In this document: positions 25,110 to 34,049 of the stretch, one piece after another | Position numbering within the stretch: the first letter of the stretch is position 1 | How the letters are laid out: every line of letters starts with the position of its first letter | Assembly (NCBI RefSeq): GCF_001866645.1 | Contig: NZ_MLYP01000027.1 | Coordinates: 1 to 64,000, forward strand | DNA length: 64,000 nucleotides | Reading direction: 5' to 3' | Origin: Streptomyces colonosanans | GTDB taxonomy: Bacteria; Actinomycetota; Actinomycetes; Streptomycetales; Streptomycetaceae | Notes under the pieces: model-generated | Told to the model about the DNA's origin: nothing | Seen by the model: only the letters and a program-made list of their open reading frames with translations | Databases searched by the model: none | Translations under genes and position numbers: made by a program

Positions 25110-25802
25110 TCACACCGGCGGCCGGGTGAGTTTGGCGGCCACGGCGTCGAGGACCCAGTCCAGGCCGGTCGCGAAGGATGCCTCGGCGTCCACGTCCGTG
25201 CCGTCGTACACGGCCTTGGCCAGCGCCGGGAAGCGGCCCGTGGCCAGCATTCTCGTCACGTGCGGGCCGGAGGCGCGCTGCCAGTCGCGCTTGGACAGGC
25301 CCGTGGCGCGCTCGGCCCGCAGGTTCGCGATCTCGCGCCTGATCGCGCCGGTGAAGTAGGCGCTGACAGTCTCCACAGCGCGCATGACGGTGTCGATGTC
25401 GGCGAGGCCGTCGAGGGCGGCCAGCGTGGCCTCGGTCACGGCGAGGCCGTTCGGGCCCAGGGCCGGGCGGCCGCCGAGCAGGTCGGCCAGCCATTCGTGA
25501 CGGAGAGCGGCCTGCCTGGTGCGATGGGCGAGGATGCGCAGCGCCTCCCGCCAGTCACCGGGCTGCTCCTGGGGGAGAATCTCGGCTTGGACCTCGTCCA
25601 CCATGAGGTCGAACAGCTCCTGCTTGGTGGAGATGTATCCGTACAGCCGCATCGGGCCGGCGTCCAGCCGGCCGGCGACCTTGCGCAACGACACCGCCTC
25701 CAGCCCGCCCTCGTCGGCCAGCGCGATGGCGGCGGCGACGATCCGCTCCCGGTCGAGCGGCACGGGGCGAGGCGGCGGCTCCGGCCGGTCCCACACAGTC
25801 AT
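25110..25802 (-). CDS. TetR/AcrR-family repressor
   Basis: A 230-aa regulator with N-terminal HTH RERIVAAAIALADEGGLEAVSLRKVAGRLDAGPMRLYGYISTKQELFDLMVDEV (about 18-70) and a TetR_C-type ligand domain. Two starts are possible: ATG 25802 or GTG 25808; neither has an SD, so translation may be leaderless. It is divergent from a TetX-like monooxygenase and a 33-bp inverted repeat fills the gap. By analogy with TetR/monooxygenase pairs it probably represses both genes until an aromatic or drug-like ligand binds. Confidence 0.9.
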   Translation of the reverse strand: MTVWDRPEPPPRPVPLDRERIVAAAIALADEGGLEAVSLRKVAGRLDAGPMRLYGYISTKQELFDLMVDEVQAEILPQEQPGDWREALRILAHRTRQAALRHEWLADLLGGRPALGPNGLAVTEATLAALDGLADIDTVMRAVETVSAYFTGAIRREIANLRAERATGLSKRDWQRASGPHVTRMLATGRFPALAKAVYDGTDVDAEASFATGLDWVLDAVAAKLTRPPV

Positions 25803-25820
25803 GGTCACATCGTACTGTTG

Positions 25821-25853
25821 CGATGCACTGCAATGAGAAAATACAGTGTATCG
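25821..25853. promoter_or_regulatory. TetR operator candidate
   Basis: CGATGCACTG (25821-25830) and CAGTGTATCG (25844-25853) form an inverted repeat, 9 of 10 positions paired, with 13 bp between. It ends 2 bp before the monooxygenase ATG and starts 18 bp from the tetR ATG, so a bound dimer pair would block both transcripts. Confidence 0.6.
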
Positions 25854-25855
25854 CT

Positions 25856-26974
25856 ATGAGACACCGCATCGCCGTGGTCGGGAGCGGTCCTGCCGGCCTT
25901 ACCTTCGCCCGCGTCCTGCACCGCCACGATCACCCCGTCACCGTCCTCGAACGCGATCCCGCCCCCGACGCCCGCCCCCCGGGCGGCACGCTGGACCTGC
26001 ACGAAGGGATGGGCCAGCTCGCGCTGGACAAGGCGGGGCTGCTGGCGGAGTTCCAGGCGCTGTCCCGGCCCGAGGGGCAGGCCATGCGCATCCTGGACGC
26101 GGACGGGACCGTCCTGCGCGACTGGCGACCCCGTCCAGATGACCGGGCCAATCCCGAGATCGACCGCGGGCAACTCCGTGACCTGCTGCTCGGCCCTCTC
26201 GACGTCCAGTGGGGGCGGGGCGTGACGCAGGTGGTGCCGGGGACCCGGGATGGCGTACTGGTCCATTTCACAGACGGGCGACAGGAGACGTTCGACCTCG
26301 TGGTCGGCGCGGACGGCGCCTGGTCCCGGATCCGCCCGGCAGTCTCGTCGGTGACGCCGCACTACACCGGCGTCACCTTGATCGAGACCTCCCTGGACGA
26401 CGTCGACACCCGCCACCCTGACCTCGCCCGGCTGATCGGCGAGGGTTCCGTGGCTGTGTACGGCGTGAACCGAGCTCTCGTCGCCCAGCGCAACAGCGGC
26501 GGCCACGTCAGGGTGTACGCCCAGTTCCGCGCGCCGCTGGACTGGCACACGAACCTGGACCTGGCCGACGTCGAGGCCGTGCGATCGAGCCTGCTGGCTC
26601 TGTTCGACGGCTGGGCCGCTCCCGTCCTCGACCTCCTCCGCCACGGCACCGCTTTCGTACACCGCCCCCTCTACGTCCTTCCCGTGTCCCACACCTGGAC
26701 CCACGTCTCCGGGGTGACGCTACTGGGCGACGCCGCCCACCTGATGCCCCCGTTGGGGGCGGGCGCGAACCTCGCGATGCTGGAAGGCGCCGAACTCGCC
26801 GAGTCCATCGCCGCCGGCCCCGGAGATCTGGACGAGGCCGTCCGCGCCTTCGAGGAACAGATGTGGGCACGGGCCGGCAGGTGGGCGAAGATCACGACGG
26901 CCGGTCTGGAGCGCCTTGTGAGCCCGGACCCCGCCGAAGCCCTCGCCCTCTTCGACCAAGTCCAGCCATCCTGA
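25856..26974 (+). CDS. FAD-dependent monooxygenase (TetX-like)
   Basis: A 372-aa class A flavoprotein monooxygenase: N-terminal FAD motif AVVGSGPAGLTFARVLHRHDHPVTVLERD, the DG motif GADGAWSRIRP, and the second FAD motif VTLLGDAAHLMPPLGAGANLAMLEGAELA. This family hydroxylates aromatic or tetracycline-like substrates with NAD(P)H and O2. The ATG at 25856 begins the FAD motif directly; no SD precedes it, and the candidate operator lies right against it, so the transcript may be leaderless. An in-frame ATG 33 bp upstream would put coding sequence through the operator. Substrate unknown; drug modification is possible but not shown. Confidence 0.9.
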   Translation: MRHRIAVVGSGPAGLTFARVLHRHDHPVTVLERDPAPDARPPGGTLDLHEGMGQLALDKAGLLAEFQALSRPEGQAMRILDADGTVLRDWRPRPDDRANPEIDRGQLRDLLLGPLDVQWGRGVTQVVPGTRDGVLVHFTDGRQETFDLVVGADGAWSRIRPAVSSVTPHYTGVTLIETSLDDVDTRHPDLARLIGEGSVAVYGVNRALVAQRNSGGHVRVYAQFRAPLDWHTNLDLADVEAVRSSLLALFDGWAAPVLDLLRHGTAFVHRPLYVLPVSHTWTHVSGVTLLGDAAHLMPPLGAGANLAMLEGAELAESIAAGPGDLDEAVRAFEEQMWARAGRWAKITTAGLERLVSPDPAEALALFDQVQPS

Positions 26975-27102
26975 CTGCCAAGCGCGAGAGCACCAGCACT
27001 GACAGCTCGCCACGGCTTCACGAGACAGTACGGCACCGCCGCGGTCCCTTCCGGCAAACCAGCGATAGACGAACGCACGGACGCCTGCACCGAACGCAGC
27101 CC

Positions 27103-27444
27103 TCAGGGGAGCTCCAGCGGGCGCCGAGGCCCGGGGCCGTCGAGGGCGGGCAGTTTCTCGGCAAGCCACCGCTGGAACAGCAGCAACTGCCGGTCGGCCG
27201 GGGGCAGGACACCACTCTGCATGAGCAGGTCGCGCAGGTAGGCGACCGACCGCCAGGGTGTGAGTTGGCTCAGTCCGTCGTGGGTGAGCGGGACTTCGCC
27301 GCGGGCCAGAGCCTGAAGGTTGCGCTGGACGTGGGAATGGCTCGTCCAGGTCAGTCCGCCCCAGGGACGGCGCATCTTGCCCATCAAGCCGGGCCACATG
27401 TTCCGTCTGACTTCTGGCTGCATGTCCCCCATCAACCGGACCAC
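27103..27444 (-). CDS. hypothetical protein, possible recombinase-like fragment
   Basis: A 113-aa frame: MVRLMGDMQPEVRRNMWPGLMGKMRR..LQALARGEVPLTHDGLSQLTPWRSVAYLRDLLMQSGVLPPADRQLLLFQRWLAEKLPAL. The central piece resembles a domain I have seen in Streptomyces site-specific-recombinase-like and plasmid proteins, where hundreds of residues follow; here it stops early. It may be a truncated remnant. No good SD is visible. The 128 bp on either side hold nothing recognisable. Confidence 0.4.
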   Translation of the reverse strand: MVRLMGDMQPEVRRNMWPGLMGKMRRPWGGLTWTSHSHVQRNLQALARGEVPLTHDGLSQLTPWRSVAYLRDLLMQSGVLPPADRQLLLFQRWLAEKLPALDGPGPRRPLELP

Positions 27445-27547
27445 GCCCCCGTAGACCTTCCGGGAGAGCCCGCTCCGGGCGCGCGCCGCCTTACGCTCGC
27501 CTGGAGCACCGGCAGGAACCGGTTCCCGCGTCTGCGACTATCTGTGC

Positions 27548-28303
27548 GTGGACTACCCGAACGACCAGGCCCCCGGCTCCCCCGTCCGCTCCGGCATCCC
27601 GGAGCACGGGCGCATCCCCAAGTACTACGCGGTGAAGGCGCGCATCGCCGAACTCGTCGACGAGCTCGGGGAAGGCAGCCTCATCCCCACCGAGCGCGAC
27701 CTCTCCGAGCGGTACGACGTGGCCCGCGAGACCGTCCGGCAGGCGCTGCGCGAGCTGGTGCTGGAGGGGAAGCTGCGCCGGCAGGGCCGGGGGACCGTTG
27801 TCGCGGGCCCCAAACTGGAGCAGCCGCTGTCGCTCGCCAGCTACACCGAGGGGGTGCGCCGACAGGGGCGCACCCCCGGTCGTAGCCTCGTCACCCTGGA
27901 CCGCTTCCCCTGCCCTGACGCCCTCGCCGCCGAAACGGGGCTGACCCGCGGCGAGCCCGTCTGGCACCTGGAGCGCGTGCTGCTCGCCGATGACGAGCGG
28001 GTCGGTCTGGAGAGTACGTACGTCGCCGTGGCCCGCCTCCCCGGCCTCGACACCGACTTCGATCCCGACTCCTCCTTCTACGCCTATCTCCACAGCAAGG
28101 GCATCGGATTCGGTGACGCCGACGAGCGCATCGAGACCGTCCTGGCCACGCCTCGCGAGGCCCTTCTCATCGGTACCCCGCCCGCCCTGCCGATGCTGCT
28201 GATCCACCGCATCTCGCGGGACACGGGGGGACGGCCACTGGAGCGGGTGCGCAGCCTGTACCGGGGGGACCGTTTCTCCTTCACCACGCATCTGAGGGGC
28301 TGA
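27548..28303 (+). CDS. GntR/HutC-family regulator of the phosphonate locus
   Basis: A 251-aa regulator. The winged HTH (about 24-92) is KYYAVKARIAELVDELGEGSLIPTERDLSERYDVARETVRQALRELVLEGKLRRQGRGTVV, and the UTRA effector domain (about 100-245) ends in RSLYRGDRFSFTTHLRG. HutC-type regulators often control transport and catabolism of phosphonates, sugars or amino acids and respond to a pathway intermediate. It starts the plus-strand cluster 27548-34030, so 2-aminoethylphosphonate or a product is the likely ligand. A GTCTAGTCC dyad follows 47 bp after its stop. Start is GTG at 27548. Confidence 0.9.
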   Translation: MDYPNDQAPGSPVRSGIPEHGRIPKYYAVKARIAELVDELGEGSLIPTERDLSERYDVARETVRQALRELVLEGKLRRQGRGTVVAGPKLEQPLSLASYTEGVRRQGRTPGRSLVTLDRFPCPDALAAETGLTRGEPVWHLERVLLADDERVGLESTYVAVARLPGLDTDFDPDSSFYAYLHSKGIGFGDADERIETVLATPREALLIGTPPALPMLLIHRISRDTGGRPLERVRSLYRGDRFSFTTHLRG

Positions 28304-28345
28304 AAACCGCCGCCTCCGACCACCCCAAGAATGTCACGACCACAT

Positions 28346-28362
28346 AACGGGTCTAGTCCAAA
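28346..28362. promoter_or_regulatory. candidate GntR operator before the phosphonate genes
   Basis: GGTCTAGTCCA at 28350-28360 is one base from the TGGTCTAGACCA dyad typical of HutC-subfamily GntR regulators. It lies between the gntR stop and the FAD oxidase start, where a promoter for the structural genes should be. Confidence 0.45.
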
Positions 28363-28435
28363 CGTGATGACCGGTTCACGCTCTCGTTGCCGGCCGGACC
28401 TCTCCGGTTCCCCGTCCCAGAGGAGTGTGAGCTGC

Positions 28436-29560
28436 GTGAAGGTAACAATCGTCGGAGGCGGCGTGGTCGGCACCATGCACGCCTGGCAAGCAATTCAGCG
28501 CGGCCACGAGGTCGTGCAGATCGAGCGCGAGAGCGAGGCCCGCGGCGCCTCGCTGCGCAACTTCGGCCAGATCTGGGTCAGTGGCCGAGCGGGCGGTGAG
28601 GAACTCGAAACCGCCCTGCGTGCACGGGAGTTGTGGGAGGAGATCGGTGCCCGTGTGCCCGCGCTCGGGTTCCGCGCCATTGGATCCCTGACCCCCGTCC
28701 GCACGGACCTCGAGCTCGCCGTCGCCGAGGCCGCGGTGGCCCGGCCGGACGCCGCCGCCCGCGGCTACAAGCTGCTGACCCCCGGCGAGGCCCGCGTCCT
28801 GAACCCTGCCCTGCGCGGCGAGTTCATCGCCGCCCTGCACTGCGAGCGCGACGCGGCCGTCGAGCCCCGCACCGCGCAGCGCGCCCTGCGCGCCGAGCTG
28901 CTGAAGTCCCCCGCCTACCGCTTCCTGCCCGGCCGCGAGGTCCGCGAGGTGACCGGCGCCGCCACCGTCCGCGACGACCACGGCGACATCCATGCCGCCG
29001 ACGCGGTCGTCCTGTGCACCGGCGCCTGGCTCGGCGGTCTGGTCCGCGAACTGGCCGGGGCCGACCTGCCGGTGCGCCGGGTCCGCCTGCAGATGATGCA
29101 GACCGACCCGCTGGGCGAGCCGCTGACCACCTCGGTCGCGGACGGCGACAGCTTCCGCTACTACCCGGCGTACGCATCGGCCGCCCTGGACGAGCTCAAC
29201 GCCCGGCAGCCGCAGCCGAAGACGGCCGCCGACCACCGGATGCAGCTGCTGATGGTGCAGCGCGCCGACGGCGGGCTGACCATCGGCGACACCCACGAAT
29301 ACAAGCACCCCTTCGCCTTCGACACCCTCGAGGACCCCTACGAACACCTCACCGGGGTCGTCGAGTCCCTCCTCGGCCGCCCGCTGCCGAAGATCCGCCG
29401 CCGCTGGGCCGGGGTGTACGCACAGTGCACGGACAGCAGCCGGGTCGTGCACCGGCAGCAGGTGCGCGACGGGGTCTGGCTGATCACCGGGCCTGGCGGA
29501 CGCGGCATGACCTGCTCCCCCGCCATCGCCGAGAAGACCGCCGACGAGTTGGGCTGGTGA
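28436..29560 (+). CDS. FAD-dependent oxidoreductase of phosphonate operons (TIGR03364-like)
   Basis: A 374-aa DAO-family flavoprotein: FAD motif VTIVGGGVVGTMHAWQAIQRGHEVVQIERE at the N-terminus, then RGASLRNFGQIWVSG (the R-x-A-S-x-x-N-F-G segment typical of this subgroup), VVLCTGAW in the middle and LITGPGGRGMTCSPAIAEKTADEL at the end. The family occurs beside phosphonatase-like enzymes and aminophosphonate transporters. I recall reports that such enzymes oxidatively deaminate 2-aminoethylphosphonate or its N-methyl form to phosphonoacetaldehyde; that reaction fits here because no PhnW transaminase is present. The GTG at 28436 follows AGAGGAG. Confidence 0.88.
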   Translation: MKVTIVGGGVVGTMHAWQAIQRGHEVVQIERESEARGASLRNFGQIWVSGRAGGEELETALRARELWEEIGARVPALGFRAIGSLTPVRTDLELAVAEAAVARPDAAARGYKLLTPGEARVLNPALRGEFIAALHCERDAAVEPRTAQRALRAELLKSPAYRFLPGREVREVTGAATVRDDHGDIHAADAVVLCTGAWLGGLVRELAGADLPVRRVRLQMMQTDPLGEPLTTSVADGDSFRYYPAYASAALDELNARQPQPKTAADHRMQLLMVQRADGGLTIGDTHEYKHPFAFDTLEDPYEHLTGVVESLLGRPLPKIRRRWAGVYAQCTDSSRVVHRQQVRDGVWLITGPGGRGMTCSPAIAEKTADELGW

Positions 29561-29583
29561 ACCAGATGACCCACAGGACCGAC

Positions 29584-30273
29584 ATGACCCACGACATCCG
29601 TCTCGTCGTCCTCGACATGGCCGGCACCACCGTCGCGGACGGCGGCCTGGTCGAGCGCGCCTTCGAGGCCGCCGCCGCCGACCTCGGTGTCGAGCCCGGC
29701 ACTCCCGGCCACGCCGCCAAGCTCGCCCATGTCCGCGCCACCATGGGCGAGTCCAAGATCTCCGTCTTCCGCCACCTGTTCGGCACCGAAGACCTGGCGC
29801 GCCGCGCGAACACCGCCTTCGAGAAGGCGTACGGCGAACTCGTCGACCAGGGCTGCATCGAGCAGGTCCCCGGCGCCCGCGAAGCCATCGAGGAAATCCA
29901 GCAGGACGGCCGTACCGTCGTCCTGACCACCGGCTTCGCCCGTGCCACCCAGGACGCCATCCTCGGCGCCCTCGGCTGGCGCGACCTGGTGCCCCTCACC
30001 CTCTGCCCCGCTGACGCGGGCGGGCGTGGGCGACCCTTCCCGGACATGGTCCTGGAAGCGTTCGTGCGGACGAAGGCGGCCGACGATGTACGCCAGACGG
30101 CCGTCGTCGGCGACACCTCGTACGACGTGCTCAGCGGCGTCCGGGCCGGAGCGGGCATGGTCGCCGGGGTACTCACCGGCGCGCACGGAGAGGACGCCTT
30201 CCGTACCTCGGGCGCCACCCATGTGCTCACCTCCGTCGCCGAACTCCCCGCCGTCCTCAGGGGAATCGGCTGA
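29584..30273 (+). CDS. phosphonatase-like HAD hydrolase (PhnX-like)
   Basis: A 229-aa HAD-superfamily enzyme: nucleophile motif VVLDMAGTTV (D-M-A-G-T-T as in phosphonoacetaldehyde hydrolase), cap segment TMGESKISVFRHLF with a Lys that could form the Schiff base, LTTGFAR, and the acidic motif VGDTSYDVLSGVRAGAG. Phosphonatases cleave phosphonoacetaldehyde to acetaldehyde and phosphate. ATG 29584 has AGGA at suitable spacing; ATG 29566 is also possible. It follows the FAD oxidase closely and its stop overlaps the next start (TGATG), so the genes are co-translated. Confidence 0.88.
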   Translation: MTHDIRLVVLDMAGTTVADGGLVERAFEAAAADLGVEPGTPGHAAKLAHVRATMGESKISVFRHLFGTEDLARRANTAFEKAYGELVDQGCIEQVPGAREAIEEIQQDGRTVVLTTGFARATQDAILGALGWRDLVPLTLCPADAGGRGRPFPDMVLEAFVRTKAADDVRQTAVVGDTSYDVLSGVRAGAGMVAGVLTGAHGEDAFRTSGATHVLTSVAELPAVLRGIG

Positions 30274-31319
30274 TGGGTATCCGCTTCGACGCCGTCACCG
30301 TCGCCTATGACGGAAACGTCGTCCTCGACTCCCTCGACCTGGCTGTCCAGGCGGGTGAGGTCATGGCGCTGCTGGGGCCGTCCGGGTCCGGAAAGACCAC
30401 CGCGTTGCGGGCCGTCGCCGGGTTCGTGCGGCCCTCCGCCGGGCGGGTGTTCCTCGGCGAGCGGGACGTGACCGACCTGCCGCCGTACCGGCGGGGCATC
30501 GGGATGGTCGTCCAGCAGTACGCGCTCTTCCCGCACCTGCGGGTCGAGGACAACGTGGCCTTCGGGCTCAAGGCCCGCAAGGTCGCCAAGACGGAGATCA
30601 GAGCGCGGGTCGCCGAGGCGCTGGAGATGACCGGCATGGCGGCCTACGCCCGCCGCCACCCGCGCGAGTTGTCCGGTGGTCAGCAGCAACGCGTCGCCGT
30701 CGCACGGGCGTTGGCCATCCGGCCCGACGTCCTGCTCCTGGACGAGCCGCTGTCCGCCCTCGACGCCCGGCTCCGCTCCGACATGCTCGCCGAACTGGCG
30801 CGGCTGCATCGGGAGTTGCCGGACGTGTCGATCCTCTACGTCACCCACGACCAGGTCGAGGCGCTGACGCTGGCCGACCGGATCGCGGTGATGGACAAGG
30901 CGCGGCTGCAGGCATGCGGCACGCCGAGGGAGCTGTACCGGGCACCCGCGAACGCGTTCACGGCCTCCTTCGTGGGCAACGCGAACCTGCTGCCGGTGAC
31001 GGTGGGCGCGGACGGGGTCGCCTTCGCGGGCGCCGAGTTGAAGGTGGACACGGCGGGGGCGGCGCGGGGGTCGAAGGCCACGCTGTGTGTACGACCGCAC
31101 CTGGTCGGTCTCGGCGACGGCCCCAATCGGCTTCAGGGCACCGTCTCGGAGATCCAGTGGCGCGGCTCCACCCACCGGCTGTACGTCGACGTGGACGGCC
31201 ACCGGGTCATGGCGGACGTCCCCGAACTCCGCACCCCGCCCGCCCACGGCGATGAGGTCACCCTGCACTTCGCCCCTCGGGACGCAAGTCTGCTGACCGC
31301 GGGAATCACCCATGGTTAG
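30273..31319 (+). CDS. phnT: ABC transporter ATPase for 2-aminoethylphosphonate
   Basis: A 348-aa importer ATPase of the PotA/CysA type: Walker A GPSGSGKTT, Q-loop VVQQYALFPHL, signature LSGGQQQRVAVARAL, Walker B VLLLDEPLSALD, H-loop VTHDQ, and a C-terminal TOBE-like domain (about 240-348). It energises the two permeases encoded next. Its start overlaps the HAD stop by one base and its end overlaps the next start by eight bases. The aminophosphonate assignment comes from the operon; the sequence alone would also fit spermidine- or iron-type importers. Confidence 0.88.
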   Translation: MGIRFDAVTVAYDGNVVLDSLDLAVQAGEVMALLGPSGSGKTTALRAVAGFVRPSAGRVFLGERDVTDLPPYRRGIGMVVQQYALFPHLRVEDNVAFGLKARKVAKTEIRARVAEALEMTGMAAYARRHPRELSGGQQQRVAVARALAIRPDVLLLDEPLSALDARLRSDMLAELARLHRELPDVSILYVTHDQVEALTLADRIAVMDKARLQACGTPRELYRAPANAFTASFVGNANLLPVTVGADGVAFAGAELKVDTAGAARGSKATLCVRPHLVGLGDGPNRLQGTVSEIQWRGSTHRLYVDVDGHRVMADVPELRTPPAHGDEVTLHFAPRDASLLTAGITHG

Positions 31320-32130
31320 AAGGCTGCTCTGGGCGCTGCCCCCCGTCGTTCTCCTCGTCCTCTTCTTCCTCTACCCGCTTCTCCTCGTCGTCCAGCAGTC
31401 CCTCCAGCCCGACACGGGCGACACCTCGCTCCAGCCGTACGCCGACGTCTTCGCCTCCGGCGCCTTCCGCGAGGCCCTGTGGACGACGGTCTGGCTGGCG
31501 CCGGCGGCCACGGCCGGGTGTCTGGTCCTCGGCTTCTTCCTGGCCCTGGTCATCGCCTTCGTGCCGTTTCGCGGTGCGCGGGCCGTCGCCAAGTTCATCG
31601 ATGTCTTCCTGTCCTTCCCGTCCTTCCTGATCACTCTGGCCCTGCTGTTCATCTACGGCACGGTCGGCATGGCCAACGGGATGTGGACGGACGTCACCGG
31701 GGCGGCCGAGGGGCCCTTCCAGTTCCTCACCACGCCCTGGGGTGTGCTGCTCGCCGAGATCACGTACTTCACACCGTTCGTGATGCGGCCACTGCTCGCC
31801 GCCTTCTCGCACCTGGACACCGCACAGCTGGAGGCGGCCAGTTCGCTGGGCGCCCGTGCACCCCGCATCGTCCGGCAGGTGATCCTGCCCGAGGCACTGC
31901 CCGCGCTCGCGGCCGACGGGAGCCTCGTCCTCGTGCTGTGCCTGAACGAGTTCGGCATCGTGCTCTTCACCGGGGCCAAGGGCGTCACCACGCTCCCGAT
32001 GCTCGTGTACGGCAAGGCGATCCTGGAGTCCGACTACCCGGGCGCCTGCGTGGTCGCCGTCGTCAACGTCGTGATCTCTGTGGGGCTGTACGGCCTCTAC
32101 CGGGTGGTGAGCCGTCGTGCTGGTGCATAG
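31312..32130 (+). CDS. phnU: ABC permease 1 (aminoethylphosphonate)
   Basis: A 272-aa membrane protein with about six hydrophobic segments beginning LLWALPPVVLLVLFFLYPLLLVV and ending VVAVVNVVISVGLYGLYRVV. The EAA-type cytosolic loop for ATPase docking is DTAQLEAASSLGARAPRIVRQVILPEALPAL. It is the first of two permeases, overlapping the ATPase gene by eight bases and the second permease by fourteen. Confidence 0.87.
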   Translation: MVRRLLWALPPVVLLVLFFLYPLLLVVQQSLQPDTGDTSLQPYADVFASGAFREALWTTVWLAPAATAGCLVLGFFLALVIAFVPFRGARAVAKFIDVFLSFPSFLITLALLFIYGTVGMANGMWTDVTGAAEGPFQFLTTPWGVLLAEITYFTPFVMRPLLAAFSHLDTAQLEAASSLGARAPRIVRQVILPEALPALAADGSLVLVLCLNEFGIVLFTGAKGVTTLPMLVYGKAILESDYPGACVVAVVNVVISVGLYGLYRVVSRRAGA

Positions 32131-32914
32131 CCGCGGGACGAAGTGGGCCGTCTGGGCCCTGTTCCTCGTCCTCTTTCTCCCCCTGTTCGCCCTGCCCCTT
32201 CTCGTCGTCCTCGGCGCCTCGTTCGCCACCCACTGGTCGAGCATCCTGCCCTCCGGCCCGACCACCGCCCACTACAGCGCCGCCACCCGTGGCGAGGCCC
32301 TCCAGGCCCTGACCACCAGCCTGGTCACGGCGCTCGCCGCGAGCCTGATCGCGCTGACCGTGGGCACCTGGGCGGCACTCGCGGCGGCCGCACTGCCCAA
32401 GCGGGTACGCAGACTGCTCGACGCGCTGTTCGTCCTGCCCGTCGCCGTGCCCTCCGTCGTCGTAGGCCTCGCGATCCTCGTGGCCTTCTCCCAGCCGCCG
32501 ATACTGCTCAACGGCACCCGTTGGATCGTGATCGCCGCCCACACCGTGCTGGTCACCGCCTTCGCCTACCAGTCGGTGTCGGCCGCGATCGTCCGCCTCG
32601 ATCCGGCGTACGAACAAGCGGCCGCCTCCCTTGGCGCCCGCCCCGGGTACGTCCTGTGGCGGGTCAAGCTGCCGCTTCTGCTGCCGTCCCTGACCGCGGC
32701 GGCCGGGCTCTGCTTCGCCCTGTCCATGGGCGAGTTGAGTGCCACGATGATGCTCTATCCGCCCGACTGGACACCGCTTCCGGTCCTGATCTACGCGGCC
32801 ACCGACCGCGGCTCCCTGTTCGCCGGCTCCGCGCTCGCCGTAGTCCTCATGACGGCGACCCTGCTGGTCCTCCTCGCCGTCTCCCGCATCCGTACCAAGG
32901 CCTCGTACCGGTAA
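32117..32914 (+). CDS. phnV: ABC permease 2 (aminoethylphosphonate)
   Basis: A 265-aa permease with hydrophobic segments from WAVWALFLVLFLPLFALPLLVVLGASFA to LAVVLMTATLLVLLAVSR and the docking loop DPAYEQAAASLGARPGYVLWRVKLPLLLPSL. The GTG start lies inside the previous gene's last codons, indicating coupled translation and a 1:1 permease heterodimer. Confidence 0.87.
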   Translation: MLVHSRGTKWAVWALFLVLFLPLFALPLLVVLGASFATHWSSILPSGPTTAHYSAATRGEALQALTTSLVTALAASLIALTVGTWAALAAAALPKRVRRLLDALFVLPVAVPSVVVGLAILVAFSQPPILLNGTRWIVIAAHTVLVTAFAYQSVSAAIVRLDPAYEQAAASLGARPGYVLWRVKLPLLLPSLTAAAGLCFALSMGELSATMMLYPPDWTPLPVLIYAATDRGSLFAGSALAVVLMTATLLVLLAVSRIRTKASYR

Positions 32915-32974
32915 ACCGGCAGCGCCTTACTCCCCCGAGCAACCTCTCTTTCCCCGCTAGGAGTTCATCTCGCC

Positions 32975-34030
32975 ATGCCCAGGAACACGCTCAAGCTCGC
33001 GATCGCCCTGACCGTCCTCGCCGCTCCCGCACTGTCCGCCTGCGGCAGCTCCTCCGCCGCCTCCGACGACAAGGTCGTCACCGTCTACAGCGCCGACGGC
33101 CTCAAGGGCGAGAACGGTGACGGCTGGTACGACCAGGTGTTCAAGGGCTTCGAGAAGGAGACCGGGATCAAGGTCAAGTACGTCGAGGGCGGCTCGGGCG
33201 AGATGGTGCAGCGCGCCCTGCGCGAGAAGAACAACCCGCAGGCCGACGTGCTCGTCACCCTCCCGCCGTTCATCCAGCAGGCCGACGACAAGGGCCTGCT
33301 GCAGAAGTACGCCCCGAAGGGCGTCGACCAGGTCCGCGGCGCCGACAAGGCGGCCGACGGCACCTGGACCGCCGTCGTCAACAACTACTTCGGGTTCGTC
33401 TACAACAAGAAGGAGCTGGCGCAGGCCCCCACCACCTGGGAGGAACTGCTTCAGGGCAGCTACAAGAACAAGCTCCAGTACTCCACGCCCGGCGTCGCCG
33501 GCGACGGCACCGCCGTCCTGATCAAGGCCCTGCACGACTTCGGCGGCGAGAAGCAGGCAATGGACTACCTCGGCAAGCTCCAAAAAAACAACGTCGGACC
33601 GTCCGCCTCCACCGGCAAGCTCGCCCCCAAGGTCGACAAGGGCGAGTTGCTGGTCGCCAACGGCGATGTACAGATGAACTTCGCCCAGTCCAAGACCATG
33701 CCGAACCTCGGCATCTGGTTCCCGGCCCGCGCGGGCGGCATGCCCACCACCTTCGCCCTGCCCTACGCGGCCGGCCTGGTCACCAAGGCCCCGCACAGCG
33801 AGAACGGCAGGAAGCTCCTCGACTACATGCTCGGCCGGACGGCGCAAGCGCAGGTCAGCGAGATCGGCGGTGGCTTCGCGGCCCGCCAGGACGTCCAGGC
33901 CACCGACGCCAACGCGATCGCCCTGACCAAGCTCATGAACGGCGTCGAGGTCTTCGAGCCCGACTGGAACACCATCGGCCAGAACCTCACCTCGTACGTC
34001 GACGCCTGGAAGTCGGCCACCGGCAGCTGA
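32975..34030 (+). CDS. phnS: ABC substrate-binding lipoprotein (aminoethylphosphonate)
   Basis: A 351-aa lipoprotein: signal KLAIALTVLAAPALSAC with Cys22 lipidated, then a type II periplasmic-binding fold (VVTVYSADGLKGENGDGWYDQVFKGFEKETGIKVKYVEGGSGEMVQRALREKNNPQADVLVTLPP..). The order VYSADG..ADVLVTLP resembles iron and aminophosphonate binding proteins of the PhnS/FbpA group. It is placed last in the operon, 60 bp after the permease, just before a strong terminator. Substrate assignment rests on the catabolic genes upstream. Confidence 0.88.
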   Translation: MPRNTLKLAIALTVLAAPALSACGSSSAASDDKVVTVYSADGLKGENGDGWYDQVFKGFEKETGIKVKYVEGGSGEMVQRALREKNNPQADVLVTLPPFIQQADDKGLLQKYAPKGVDQVRGADKAADGTWTAVVNNYFGFVYNKKELAQAPTTWEELLQGSYKNKLQYSTPGVAGDGTAVLIKALHDFGGEKQAMDYLGKLQKNNVGPSASTGKLAPKVDKGELLVANGDVQMNFAQSKTMPNLGIWFPARAGGMPTTFALPYAAGLVTKAPHSENGRKLLDYMLGRTAQAQVSEIGGGFAARQDVQATDANAIALTKLMNGVEVFEPDWNTIGQNLTSYVDAWKSATGS

Positions 34031-34049
34031 CGGCCACTCCCCCGAACAA

